A stretch of DNA of 64,000 nucleotides from Atherix ibis. Its lineage: Eukaryota > Arthropoda > Insecta > Diptera > Athericidae. Within the stretch, counting starts at the first letter, position 1. Each line of letters opens with the position of its first letter. Shown here in pieces: positions 24,771 through 35,821 of the stretch. A model generated the notes under the pieces. The model searched no databases. It was not told the DNA's origin and saw only the letters and a program-made list of their open reading frames with translations. A program made the translations under genes and the position numbers. Where the stretch lies: the NCBI GenBank assembly GCA_958298945.1, contig CATQJD010000005.1, forward strand, positions 124,001 through 188,000, written 5' to 3'.

Positions 24771-26430
24771 GTATATTTAAGAGGAATCTGATGTAGTATA
24801 CTTAAGAGGAATATGAATTACTATGTTTAAGAAGAATATGAAGTAGTACGTGTACGTTTAAGGGGAAAATGAATTAGTATGTTTAAGAGGAATATGAATT
24901 AGAATGTTTAAGAGGAATATGAAGTAGTATGTTTAAGAGGAATATGAAGTAGTATGTTTAAGAAGAATATAAAGTAGTAGGTTTAAGAGAATATGAAGTA
25001 GTATATTTAAGAGGAATATGAAGTAGTATGTTTAAGAGGTATATGAAGTAGTATGTTTAAGAGGAATATGAAGTAGTAAGTTTAAGAGGAATATAAAGTA
25101 GGATGTTTAAGAGGAATATGAAGTAGTATGTTTAAGAGGAATATGAAGTAGTTAGTTTAAGGGTAATGTGAAGTAGTATATTTAAGAGGAATATGAAGTA
25201 GTATATTCAAGAGGAATATGAAGTGATATGTTTAAGAGGAATATGAAGTAGTATGTTTAAGAGGAATATGAAGTAGTATACTTAAGAGGAATATGAAGTA
25301 GTGTGTTTAAGAGTAATATGTAGTAGTATGTTTAAAAGTAATATGAAGTAGTATGCTTACGAGGAATATGAAGTAGTATGTTTTAGTGGACTATGAAGTA
25401 GTGTGTTTAAGAGGAATATGAAGTGGTATGTTTAAGAGGAATATGAAGTAGTACGTTTAAGAGGAATATGAAGTAGTATGTTTAAGAGTAATATGAAGTA
25501 GTATGTTTAAGAGGAATATGAAGTAGTATGCTTAAGAGGAATATGAAGTAGTATGTTTTAGTGGAATATGAAGTAGTGTGTTTAAGAGGAATATGGCGTA
25601 GTATGTTTAAGACGAATATGAAGAGTAGTAAGTTTGAGAGGAATATGAAGTACTATGTTTAAGAGGAATATGAAGTAGTATGTTTAAAAAGGATTATGAA
25701 GTAGTATGTTTAAGAGGAATATGAAGTAGTATGTTTAAAAGGAATTTGAAGTATTATATTTAAGAGGAATATGAAGTAGTATATTTAAGAGGAATATGAA
25801 GTAGTATATTTAAGAGGAATATGAAGTAGTATGTTTAAGAGGAATATGAAATAGTATGTTTAAGAGGAATATGAAGTAGTATGTTTAAGAGGAATTTGAA
25901 GTAGTATGTTTAAGAGAAATATGCAAAAGTATATTTAAGAGGAATATGAAGTAGTATATTTAAGAGGAATATGATGTAGTATGTTTAAGAGGAATCTGAA
26001 GTAGTATATTTAAGAGGAATATGAAGTAGTATATTTAAGAGGAATACGAAGTAGTATATTTAAGAGGAATATAAAGTAGTATATTTAAGACGAAAATGAA
26101 GTAGTATATTTACGAGGAATATGAAGTAGTATATTAAAGAGGAATATGAAGTATTATGTTTAAGAGGAATATGAAGTAGTATGTTTAAGAGGAATATGAA
26201 GTAGTATGTTTGAGAGGAATATGAAGTAGAATATTTAAGAGGAATATGAAGTAGTATATTTAAGAGGAATATGAAGTAGTATGTTTAAGAGGAACATGAA
26301 GTAGTATGTTTAAGAGGAATATGAAGTAGTATGTTTAAGAGAAATATGAAGTAGTATGTTTAAGAGGAATATGAAGTAGTATGTTTAAGAGTAATATGAA
26401 GTAATATGTTTAAGAGGAATATGAAGTAGT
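24760..26430 (+). repeat. HOR F, copy 2 (shorter on the right)
   Basis: Follows copy 1 at a 2,680-bp offset to the GAAGAGTAG unit (25620), then at 2,605 bp by the ATGCAAAAG unit (23316 and 25921). Three monomers (75 bp) are therefore missing here relative to copy 1. The match stops near 26430, where an ATATGTAAGAGAAATATG marker series starts instead of the copy 1 continuation. Confidence 0.85.
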
Positions 26431-28299
26431 ATATGTAAGAGAAATATGAAGTAGTATATTTAAGAGAAATATGAAGTAGTATGTTTAAGAGGAATATGAG
26501 GTAGTATGTTTAAGAGGAATATACAGTAGTATATTTAAGAGGAATATGAAGTTGTATATTTAAGAGGAATATGAAGTAGTATGTTTAAGAGGAACATGAA
26601 GTAGTACGTTTAAGAGGAATATAAAGTTGTATGGTTAAGAGGAATATGAAGTAGTATGTTTAAGAGGAATATGAAGTAGTATGTTAAAGAGGAATATGAA
26701 GTAGTATATTTAAGAGGAATATGAAGTTGTATGTTTAAGAGGAATATGAAGTAGTATGTTTAAGAGGAATATGAAGTAGTAAGTTTTAGAGGAATGTGAA
26801 GTAGTATATTTAAGAGGAATATGAAGTAGTATATTCAAGAGGAATATGAAGTAGTATGTTTAACAGGAATATGAAATAGTATGTTTAAGAGGAATATGAA
26901 GTAGTATGTTTAAGAGGAATATAAAGTAGTATGTTTAAGAATAATATGAAGTAGTATGTTTAAGAGGAATATGAAGGAGTATGTTTAAGAGGAATATGAA
27001 GTAGTATGTTTAAGTGGAATATTAAGTAGTATGTTTATGAGGAATATGAAGTATTATGTTTAAGAGGAATATGAAGTAGTATGTTTAAGAGGAATATGAA
27101 GAGTAGTATGTTTGCGAGGAATATGAAGTACTATGTTTAAGAGGAATATGAAGTAGTATGTTTGAAAAGGAATATGAAGTAGTATGTTTAAGAGGAATAT
27201 GAAGTAGTATGTTTAAGAGGAATATTAAGTAGTGTATTTAAGAGGAATATGAAGTAGTATGTTTAAGAGGAATATGGAATAGTATGTTAAAGAGGAATAT
27301 GAAGTAGTGTGTTTAAGAGGAATATGAAGTAGTCTATTTAAGAAGAATATGAAGTAGTATGTTTAAGAGGAATGTGAAGTAGTATGTTTAAGGGGAACAT
27401 GAAGTAGCATGTTTAAGAGGAATATGAAGTAGTATGTTTAAGAGAAGTATGAAGTTGTATATTTAAGAGAAATATTAAGTAGTATATTTAAGAGGAATAT
27501 GAAGTAGTATATTCAAGAGGAATATGAAGTAGTATGTTTAAGAGGAATATGAAATAGTATGTTTAAGAGGAATATGAAGTAGTATGTTTAAGAGGAATAT
27601 GAAATAGTATGCTTAAGAGGAATATGAAGTAGTATGTTTAAGAATAATATGAAGTAGTATGTTTAAGAGGAATATGAAGGAGTATGTTTAAGAGGAATAT
27701 GAAGTAGTATGTTTAAGTGGAATATTAAGTAGTATGTTTATGAGGAATATGAAGTATTATGTTTAAGAGGAATATGAAGTAGTAAGTTTAAGAGGAATAT
27801 GAAGAGTAGTATGTTTGAGAGGAACATGAAGTAGTATGTTTAAGAGGAATATGAAGTTGTATGTTTAAGAGGAATATGAAGTAGTATGTTTAAGAGGAAT
27901 ATGAAGTAGTAAGTTTAAGAGGAATGTGAAGTAGTATATTTAAGAGGAATATGAAGTAGTATATTCAAGAGGAATATGAAGTAGTACGTTTAAGAGGAAT
28001 ATGAAATAGTATGTTTAAGAGGAATATGAGGTAGTATGTTTAAGAGGAATATGAAGTAGTATGTTTAAGAATAATATGAAGTAGTATGTTTAAGAGGAAT
28101 ATGAAGGAGTATGTTTAAGAGGAATATGAAGTAGTATGTTTAAGTGGAATATTAAGTAGTATGTTTATGAGGAATATGAAGTATTATGTTTAAGAGGAAT
28201 ATGAAGTAGTATGTTTAAGAGGAATATGAAGAGTAGTATGTTTGAGAGCAATATGAAGTACTATGTTTAAGAGGAATATGAAGTAGTATGTTTGAAAAG
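26430..28299 (+). repeat. G series: three overlapping copies of a marker cassette
   Basis: The ordered markers GAAGGAG, GGAATATTAAG, TTTATGAGG and the 27-bp GAAGAGTAG unit occur three times: GAAGGAG at 26973, 27676, 28103 and GAAGAGTAG at 27098, 27801, 28228. Offsets are 703 and 427 bp. The beginning (ATATGTAAGAG, ATACAGTAG, GGAACATG, GGTTAAG) equals 29361 onward, so this is an older or rearranged version of the H units that follow. Confidence 0.82.
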
Positions 28300-29984
28300 G
28301 AATATGAAGTAGTATGTTTAAGAGAAATATGAAGTAGTATGTTTAAGAGGAATATGAAGTAGTGTATTTAAGAGGAATATGAAGTACTATATTTAAGAGG
28401 AACATGAAGTAGTATATTTAAGAAGAATATAAAGTAGTATGTTTAAGAGGAATATGAAGTAGTATGTTTAAGAGGAATATGGAATAGTATGTTTAAGAGG
28501 AATATGAAGTAGTGTGTTTAAGAGGAATATGAAGTAGTCTATTTAAGAAGAATATGAAGTAGTATGTTTAAGAGGAATGTGAAGTAGTATGTTTAAGGGG
28601 AATATGAAGTAGTATGTTTAAGAGGAATATGAAGTAGTATGTTTAAGAGGAGTATGAAGTTGTATATTTAAGAGAAATATGAAGTAGTATATTTAAGAGG
28701 AATATGAAGTAGTATGTTTAAGAGGAATATGAAGTAGTATATTTGAGAGGAATATTAAGGTGTTATGCTTTAGAAGAATATGAAATAGTATGTTTAAGAT
28801 GAATATAAAGTACAATAGTATGTATAAGAGGAATATGAAGTAGTATGTTTAAGAGGAATATGAAGTAGTATGTTTAAGAGGAATGAGAAGTAGCATGGTT
28901 AAGAGGAATATGAAGTTATATGTTTAAGAGGAATATTAAGTTGTATGTTTAAGAGGAATATGAAGTAGTATACTTAAGAGGAATATGAAGTAGTATATTT
29001 AAGAGGAATATGAAGTAGTATATTTAGAGGAATATGAAGTAGTATGTTTAAGAGGAATATGAAGTAGTATGTTGAAGAGGAATATGCAGTAGTATATTTT
29101 AGAGGAATATGAAGTAGTATATTTAAGAGGAATATGAAGTAGTATGTTTAAGAGGAATATGAAGTAGAATGTTAAAGAGGAGAATGAAGTAGTGTGTTTA
29201 AGAGGAATATGAAGTAGTATGTTTAAGAGGAATATGAAGTAGTATGTTTAAGAGGAATATGAAGTAGTATGTTTAAGAGGAATATAGTATGTTTAATAGG
29301 AATATGAAATAGTATAGTTAAGACGAATATGAAGTAGTATGCTTAAGAGGAATATGAAGTAGTATATGTAAGAGAAATATGAAGTAGTATATTTAAGAGA
29401 AATATGAAGTAGTATGTTTAAGAGGAATATGAGGTAGTATGTTTAAGAGGAATATACAGTAGTATATTTAAGAGGAATATGAAGTTGTATATTTAAGAGG
29501 AATATGAAGTAGTATGTTTAAGAGGAACATGAAGTAGTATGTTTAAGAGGAATATGAAGTTGTATGGTTAAGAGGAATATGAAGTAGTATGTTTAAGAGG
29601 AATATGAAGTAGTATGTTAAAGAGGAATATGAAGTAGTATATTTAAGAGGAATATGAAGTTGTATGTTTAAGAGGAATATGAAGTAGTATGTTTAAGATG
29701 AATATGAAGTAGTAAGTTTTAGAGGAATGTGAAGTAGTATATTTAAGAGGAATATGAAGTAGTATATTCAAGAGGAATATGAAGTAGTATGTTTAACAGG
29801 AATATGAAATAGTATGTTTAAGAGGAATATGAAGTAGTATGTTTAAGAGGAATATGAAGTAGTATGTTTAAGAATAATATGAAGTAGTATGTTTAAGAGG
29901 AATATGAAGGAGTATGTTTAAGAGGAATATGAAGTAGTATGTTTAAGCGGAATATTAAGTAGTATGTTTATGAGGAATATGAAG
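28300..29984 (+). repeat. HOR H, copy 1 (1,675 bp)
   Basis: Markers with a 1,675-bp offset to copy 2: GTAGTGTATTTAAG (28361 and 30036), AATATTAAGGTG (28751 and 30426), the TACAATAG 30-mer (about 28811 and 30486), a 20-bp truncated monomer with AATATAGTATG (29278 and 30953) and AGTTAAGACG (29316 and 30991). 1,675 is exactly 67 x 25. The cassette GAAGGAG, GGAATATTAAG, TTTATGAGG closes the unit, and the 27-bp GAAGAGTAG unit found in the G series is absent from it. Confidence 0.9.
29278..29297 (+). repeat. 20-bp truncated monomer (5-bp deletion), H copy 1
   Basis: The monomer reads AGGAATATAGTATG then TTTAAT, lacking five bases of the GAAGTAG part. The same 20-bp unit is at 30953-30972 in copy 2. 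Copy 3 has a full 25-bp unit at the equivalent place (32578), so copies 1 and 2 are closer relatives or copy 3 was converted. Confidence 0.88.
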
Positions 29985-31609
29985 TAGTATGTTTAAGAGG
30001 AATATGAAGTAGTATGTTTAAGAGGAATATGAAGTAGTGTATTTAAGAGGAATATGAAGTACTATATTTAAGAGGAACATGAAGTAGTATATTTAAGAAG
30101 AATATAAAGTAGTATGTTTAAGAGGAATATGAAGTAGTATGTTTAAGAGGAATATGGAATAGTATGTTTAAGAGGAATATGAAGTAGTGTGTTTAAGAGG
30201 AATATGAAGTAGTCTATTTAAGAAGAATATGAAGTAGTATGTTTAAGAGGAATGTGAAGTAGTATGTTTAAGGGGAATATGAAGTAGTATGTTTAAGAGG
30301 AATATGAAGTAGTATGTTTAAGAGGAGTATGAAGTTGTATATTTAAGAGAAATATGAAGTAGTATATGTAAGAGGAATATGAAGTAGTATGTTTAAGAGG
30401 AATATGAAGTAGTATATTTGAGAGGAATATTAAGGTGTTATGCTTTAGAAGAATATGAAATAGTATGTTTAAGATGAATATAAAGTACAATAGTATGTAT
30501 AAGAGGAATATGAAGTAGTATGTTTAAGAGGAATATGAAGTAGTATGTTTAAGAGGAATGAGAAGTAGCATGGTTAAGAGGAATATGAAGTTATATGTTT
30601 AAGAGGAATATTAAGTTGTATGTTTAAGAGGAATATGAAGTAGTATACTTAAGAGGAATATGAAGTAGTATATTTAAGAGGAATATGAAGTAGTATATTT
30701 AGAGGAATATGAAGTAGTATGTTTAAGAGGAATATGAAGTAGTATGTTGAAGAGGAATATGCAGTAGTATATTTTAGAGGAATATGAAGTAGTATATTTA
30801 AGAGGAATATGAAGTAGTATGTTTAAGAGGAATATGAAGTAGAATGTTAAAGAGGAGAATGAAGTAGTGTGTTTAAGAGGAATATGAAGTAGTATGTTTA
30901 AGAGGAATATGAAGTAGTATGTTTAAGAGGAATATGAAGTAGTATGTTTAAGAGGAATATAGTATGTTTAATAGGAATATAAAGTAGTATAGTTAAGACG
31001 AATATGAAGTAGTATGCTTAAGAGGAATATGAAGTAGTATGTTTAAGAGGAATATGAGGTAGTATGTTTAAGAGGAATATACAGTAGTATATTTAAGAGG
31101 AATATGAAGTTGTATATTTAAGAGGAATATGAAGTAGTATGTTTAAGAGGAACATGAAGTAGTATGTTTAAGAGGAATATGAAGTTGTATGGTTAAGAGG
31201 AATATGAAGTAGTATGTTTAAGAGGAATATGAAGTAGTATGTTAAAGAGGAATATGAAGTAGTATATTTAAGAGGAATATGAAGTTGTATGTTTAAGAGG
31301 AATATGAAGTAGTATGTTTAAGATGAATATGAAGTAGTAAGTTTTAGAGGAATGTGAAGTAGTATATTTAAGAGGAATATGAAGTAGTATATTCAAGAGG
31401 AATATGAAGTAGTATGTTTAACAGGAATATGAAATAGTATGTTTAAGAGGAATATGAAGTAGTATGTTTAAGAGGAATATGAAGTAGTATGTTTAAGAAT
31501 AATATGAAGTAGTATGTTTAAGAGGAATATGAAGGAGTATGTTTAAGAGGAATATGAAGTAGTATGTTTAAGCGGAATATTAAGTAGTATGTTTATGAGG
31601 AATATGAAG
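29985..31609 (+). repeat. HOR H, copy 2 (1,625 bp)
   Basis: Same marker order as copy 1, but two monomers (ATATGTAAGAG and the unit after it) are missing after the GCTTAAG unit near 31016, making it 50 bp shorter. Offset to copy 3 is 1,625 bp before that point and 1,680 bp after it (GAGGTAG at 31051 region and 32731 region). Confidence 0.9.
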
Positions 31610-33289
31610 TAGTATGTTTAAGAGGAATATGAAGTAGTATGTTTAAGAGGAATATGAAGTAGTGTATTTAAGAGGAATATGAAGTACTATATTTAAGAGG
31701 AACATGAAGTAGTATATTTAAGAAGAATATAAAGTAGTATGTTTAAGAGGAATATGAAGTAGTATGTTTAAGAGGAATATGGAATAGTATGTTTAAGAGG
31801 AATATGAAGTAGTGTGTTTAAGAGGAATATGAAGTAGTCTATTTAAGAAGAATATGAAGTAGTATGTTTAAGAGGAATGTGAAGTAGTATGTTTAAGGGG
31901 AATATGAAGTAGTATGTTTAAGAGGAATATGAAGTAGTATGTTTAAGAGGAGTATGAAGTTGTATATTTAAGAGAAATATGAAGTAGTATATTTAAGAGG
32001 AATATGAAGTAGTATGTTTAAGAGGAATATGAAGTAGTATATTTAAGAGGAATATTAAGGTGTTATGCTTTAGAAGAATATGAAATAGTATGTTTAAGAT
32101 GAATATAAAGTACAATAGTATGTATAAGAGGAATATGAAGTAGTATGTTTAAGAGGAATATGAAGTAGTATGTTTAAGAGGAATGAGAAGTAGCATGGTT
32201 AAGAGGAATATGAAGTTATATGTTTAAGAGGAATATTAAGTTGTATGTTTAAGAGGAATATGAAGTAGTATACTTAAGAGGAATATGAAGTAGTATATTT
32301 AAGAGGAATATGAAGTAGTATATTTAGAGGAATATGAAGTAGTATGTTTAAGAGGAATATGAAGTAGTATGTTGAAGAGGAATATGCAGTAGTATATTTT
32401 AGAGGAATATGAAGTAGTATATTTAAGAGGAATATGAAGTAGTATGTTTAAGAGGAATATGAAGTAGAATGTTAAAGAGGAGAATGAAGTAGTGTGTTTA
32501 AGAGGAATATGAAGTAGTATGTTTAAGACGAATATGAAGTAGTATGTTTAAGAGGAATATGAAGTAGTATGTTTAAGAGGAATATGAAGTAGTATGTTTA
32601 ATAGGAATATGAAGTAGTATAGTTAAGACGAATATGAAGTAGTATGCTTAAGAGGAATATGAAGTAGTATATGTAAGAGAAATATGAAGTAGTATATTTA
32701 AGAGAAATATGAAGTAGTATGTTTAAGAGGAATATGAGGTAGTATGTTTAAGAGGAATATACAGTAGTATATTTAAGAGGAATATGAAGTTGTATATTTA
32801 AGAGGAATATGAAGTAGTATGTTTAAGAGGAACATGAAGTAGTATGTTTAAGAGGAATATGAAGTTGTATGGTTAAGAGGAATATGAAGTAGTATGTTTA
32901 AGAGGAATATGAAGTAGTATGTTAAAGAGGAATATGAAGTAGTATATTTAAGAGGAATATGAAGTTGTATGTTTAAGAGGAATATGAAGTAGTATGTTTA
33001 AGAGGAATATGAAGTAGTAAGTTTTAGAGGAATGTGAAGTAGTATATTTAAGAGGAATATGAAGTAGTATATTCAAGAGGAATATGAAGTAGTATGTTTA
33101 ACAGGAATATGAAATAGTATGTTTAAGAGGAATATGAAGTAGTATGTTTAAGAGGAATATGAAGTAGTATGTTTAAGAATAATATGAAGTAGTATGTTTA
33201 AGAGGAATATGAAGGAGTATGTTTAAGAGGAATATGAAGTAGTATGTTTAAGTGGAATATTAAGTAGTATGTTTATGAGGAATATGAAG
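31610..33289 (+). repeat. HOR H, copy 3 (1,680 bp)
   Basis: Retains the ATATGTAAGAGAAATATG pair (about 32666) and has a full-length monomer where copies 1 and 2 have the 20-bp unit. Right after TTTATGAGGAATATGAAG the sequence goes on to TATTATG and the 27-bp GAAGAGTAG unit (33336), as in the G series, instead of the H-to-H junction seen at about 29985 and 31610. Confidence 0.88.
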
Positions 33290-34439
33290 TATTATGTTTA
33301 AGAGTAATATGAAGTAGTATGTTTAAGAGGAATATGAAGAGTAGTATGTTTGAGAGGAATATGAAGTACTATGTTTAAGAGGAATATGAAGTAGTATGTA
33401 TGAAAAGGAATATGAAGTAGTATGTTTAAGAGGAATATGAAGTAGTATGTTTAAGAGGAATATTAAGTAGTGTATTTAAGAGGAATATGAAGTAGTATGT
33501 TTAAGAGGAATATGGAATAGTATGTTAAAGAGGAATATGAAGTAGTGTGTTTAAGAGGAATATGAAGTAGTCTATTTAAGAAGAATATGAAGTAGTATGT
33601 TTAAGAGGAATGTGAAGTAGTATGTTTAAGGGGAACATGAAGTAGCATGTTTAAGAGGAATATGAAGTAGTATGTTTAAGAGGAGTATGAAGTTATATAT
33701 TTAAGAGAAATTTTAGGTAGTATATTTAAGAGGAATATGAAGTAGTTTGTTTAAGAGGAATATGAAGTAGTATATTTAAGAGGAATATTAAGGTGTTATG
33801 CTTTAGAAGAATATGAAGTAGTATGTTTAAGAGGAATATAAACTACAATAGTATGTATAAGAGGAATATGAAGTAGTATGTTTAAGAGGAATATGAGGTA
33901 GTATGTTTAAGAGGAATGAGAAGTAGCATGGTTAAGAGGAATATGAAGTAATATGTTTAAGAGGAATATTAAGTTGTATGTTTAAGAGGAATATGAAGTA
34001 GTATACTTAAGAGGAATATGAAGTAGTATATTTGAGAGGAATATGATGTAGTATATTTAGAGGAATATGAAGTAGTATGTTTAAGAGGAGTATGAAGTAG
34101 TATGTTTAAGAGGAATATGCAGTAGTATATTTAAGAGGAATATGAAGTAGTATATTTAAGAGGAATATGAAGTAGTATGTTTAAGAGGAATATGAAGTAG
34201 AATGTTTAAGAGGAATATGAAATAGCATGTTTAAGAGGAATATGAAGTGGTATATTTAAGAGGAATATGAAGTAGTATGTTTAAGAGGAATATGAAGTAG
34301 CATGTTTAAGAGGAATTTGCAGTAGTATATTTAAGAGGAATATGAAGTTGTATATTTAAGAGGAATATGAAGTAATATGTTTAAGAATAATATGAAGTAG
34401 TATGTTTAAGAGGAATGTGAAGAAGTATGTTTAAGAGGA
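33290..34439 (+). repeat. G/H-derived segment right of the H triplet
   Basis: The order GAAGAGTAG (33336), TTTGAGAGG, GTACTATG, GAAAAGG, GGAATAG, AATATTAAGGTG (33784), TACAATAG (about 33845), GAATGAGAAG and GTAGCATGG is preserved, but with more private substitutions than the H copies. The same order is found 11.7 kb away at about 45017-45700. The right part (34200-34439) includes GAATTTGCAG and AGAATAATATG units. Confidence 0.8.
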
Positions 34440-35130
34440 ATATGAAGTAGTATGTTTAAGAGGAATATGAAGTAGTATGCTTAAGAGGAATATGAAGTAG
34501 TATGTTAAAGAGGAATATGAAGTAGTAAGGTTAAGAGGAATATGAAGTAGTATGTTTAAGAGGAATATGAATTAGTATGTTTAAGAGGAAAATGAAGTAG
34601 TATGTTTAAGAGGAATATGAAGTAATATGCTTAAGAGGAATATGAAGTAGTATATTTAAGAGGAATATGAAGTAGTATATTTAAGAGGAATATGAAGTAT
34701 TATGCTTAAGAGGAATATGAAGTAGTATGTTTAAGAGGAATATGAAGTAGTATGATTAAGAGGAATATGAAGTAGTATGCTTAAGAGGAATATGAAGTAG
34801 TATATTTAAGAGGAATATGAAGTACTATATGTAAGAGGAATATGAAGTAGTATGTTTAAGAGGAATATGAAGTAATATATACTACTGCATATTACTACTG
34901 CATATTTCTTTTAAGTAGTATGTTAATAGAAATATGCAGTAGTATATTTAAGAAGAATATGAAGTAGTATATTTAAGAGGAATATGAAGTAGTATGTTTA
35001 AGAGGAAAAGAAGTAGTATGATTAAGAGGAATATGAAGTAGTATGTTTAAGAGGAATATGAAGTAGTATGTTTAAGCGGAATATGAAGTAGTATGTTTAA
35101 GAGGAATATGAAGTAGTATGTTTAAGAGGA
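34440..35130 (+). repeat. 691-bp duplication I, copy 1, containing an inverted segment
   Basis: Markers shared at a 691-bp offset: GTATGTTAAAG then GTAAG (about 34501-34530 and 35192-35221), GTATGATTAAG (about 34751 and 35442), ATATGTAAGAG (about 34827 and 35518), and the inverted segment (34871 onward and 35562 onward). The inverted segment and its hairpin appear identical in both copies, so the inversion predates this duplication. Confidence 0.9.
34877..34944. repeat. Inverted satellite segment forming a 17-bp-stem hairpin, copy 1
   Basis: Between + strand monomers lies about 1.4 monomers in reverse orientation (about 34877-34911), seen as ACTACTGCATA and TACTACTGCATATTTCT. The latter (34893-34909) is the perfect reverse complement of AGAAATATGCAGTAGTA at 34928-34944, with an 18-base loop (34910-34927). 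A second, shorter pairing is AGTAATAT (34871-34878) with ATATTACT (34889-34896). The inverted piece carries the same private variants (AGAAA start, ATGCAG) as the forward monomer just downstream, which suggests it was copied from that neighbour by fold-back template switching. That mechanism is inference. Confidence 0.93.
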
Positions 35131-35821
35131 ATATGAAGTAGCATGTTTAAGAGGAATATGAAGTAGTATGCTTAAGAGGAATATGAAGTAGTATGTTAAA
35201 GAGGAATATGAAGTAGTAAGTTTAAGAGGAATATGAAGTAGTATGTTTAAGAGGAATATGAATTAGTATGTTTAAGAGGAAAATGAAGTAGTATGTTTAA
35301 GAGGAATATGAAGTAATATGCTTAAGAGGAATATGAAGTAGTATATTTAAGAGGAATATGAAGTAGTATATTTAAGAGGAATATGAAGTATTATGCTTAA
35401 GAGGAATATGAAGTAGTATGTTTAAGAGGAATATGAAGTAGTATGATTAAGAGGAATATGAAGTAGTATGCTTAAGAGGAATATGAAGTAGTATATTTAA
35501 GAGGAATATGAAGTAGTATATGTAAGAGGAATATGAAGTAGTATGTTTAAGAGGAATATGAAGTAATATATACTACTGCATATTACTACTGCATATTTCT
35601 TTTAAGTAGTATGTTAATAGAAATATGCAGTAGTATGTTTAAGAGGAATATGAAGTAGTATATTTAAGAGGAATATGAAGTAGTATGTTTAAGAGGAATA
35701 TGAAGTAGTATGATTAAGAGGAATATGAAGTAGTATGTTTAAGAGGAATATGAAGTAGTATGTTTAAGCGGAATATGAAGTAGTATGTTTAAGAGGAATA
35801 TGAAGTAGTATGTTTAAGAGG
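35131..35821 (+). repeat. 691-bp duplication I, copy 2, containing an inverted segment
   Basis: Second tandem copy. It differs at a few monomers, for example GTAGTATATG at about 35514 where copy 1 has GTACTATATG, and AGAGGAATATG after the hairpin where copy 1 has AGAAGAATATG. It passes into HOR J near its right end; the GATTAAG and AAGCGGAATATG units around 35710-35770 belong to both patterns. Confidence 0.88.
35568..35635. repeat. Inverted satellite segment with hairpin, copy 2
   Basis: Same structure as at 34877-34944, displaced by 691 bp: left arm TACTACTGCATATTTCT at 35584-35600, loop 35601-35618, right arm AGAAATATGCAGTAGTA at 35619-35635. I saw no difference between the two hairpins. 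Confidence 0.93.

Noticed and set aside
30293..30490. 65-codon open frame on the - strand
   Set aside because: It is a direct read-through of tandem monomers (repeating L-K-H-T-T-S-Y-S-S), open only because two monomers lost the usual stop. There is no gene context and no non-repeat sequence, and the same region in sister HOR copies is not kept open.
34870..35640. Transposon terminal inverted repeats bounding an element
   Set aside because: The inverted arms are satellite monomers themselves, the loop is 18 bases, and the interval between the two hairpins is ordinary satellite with no transposase-like coding or target-site duplication.
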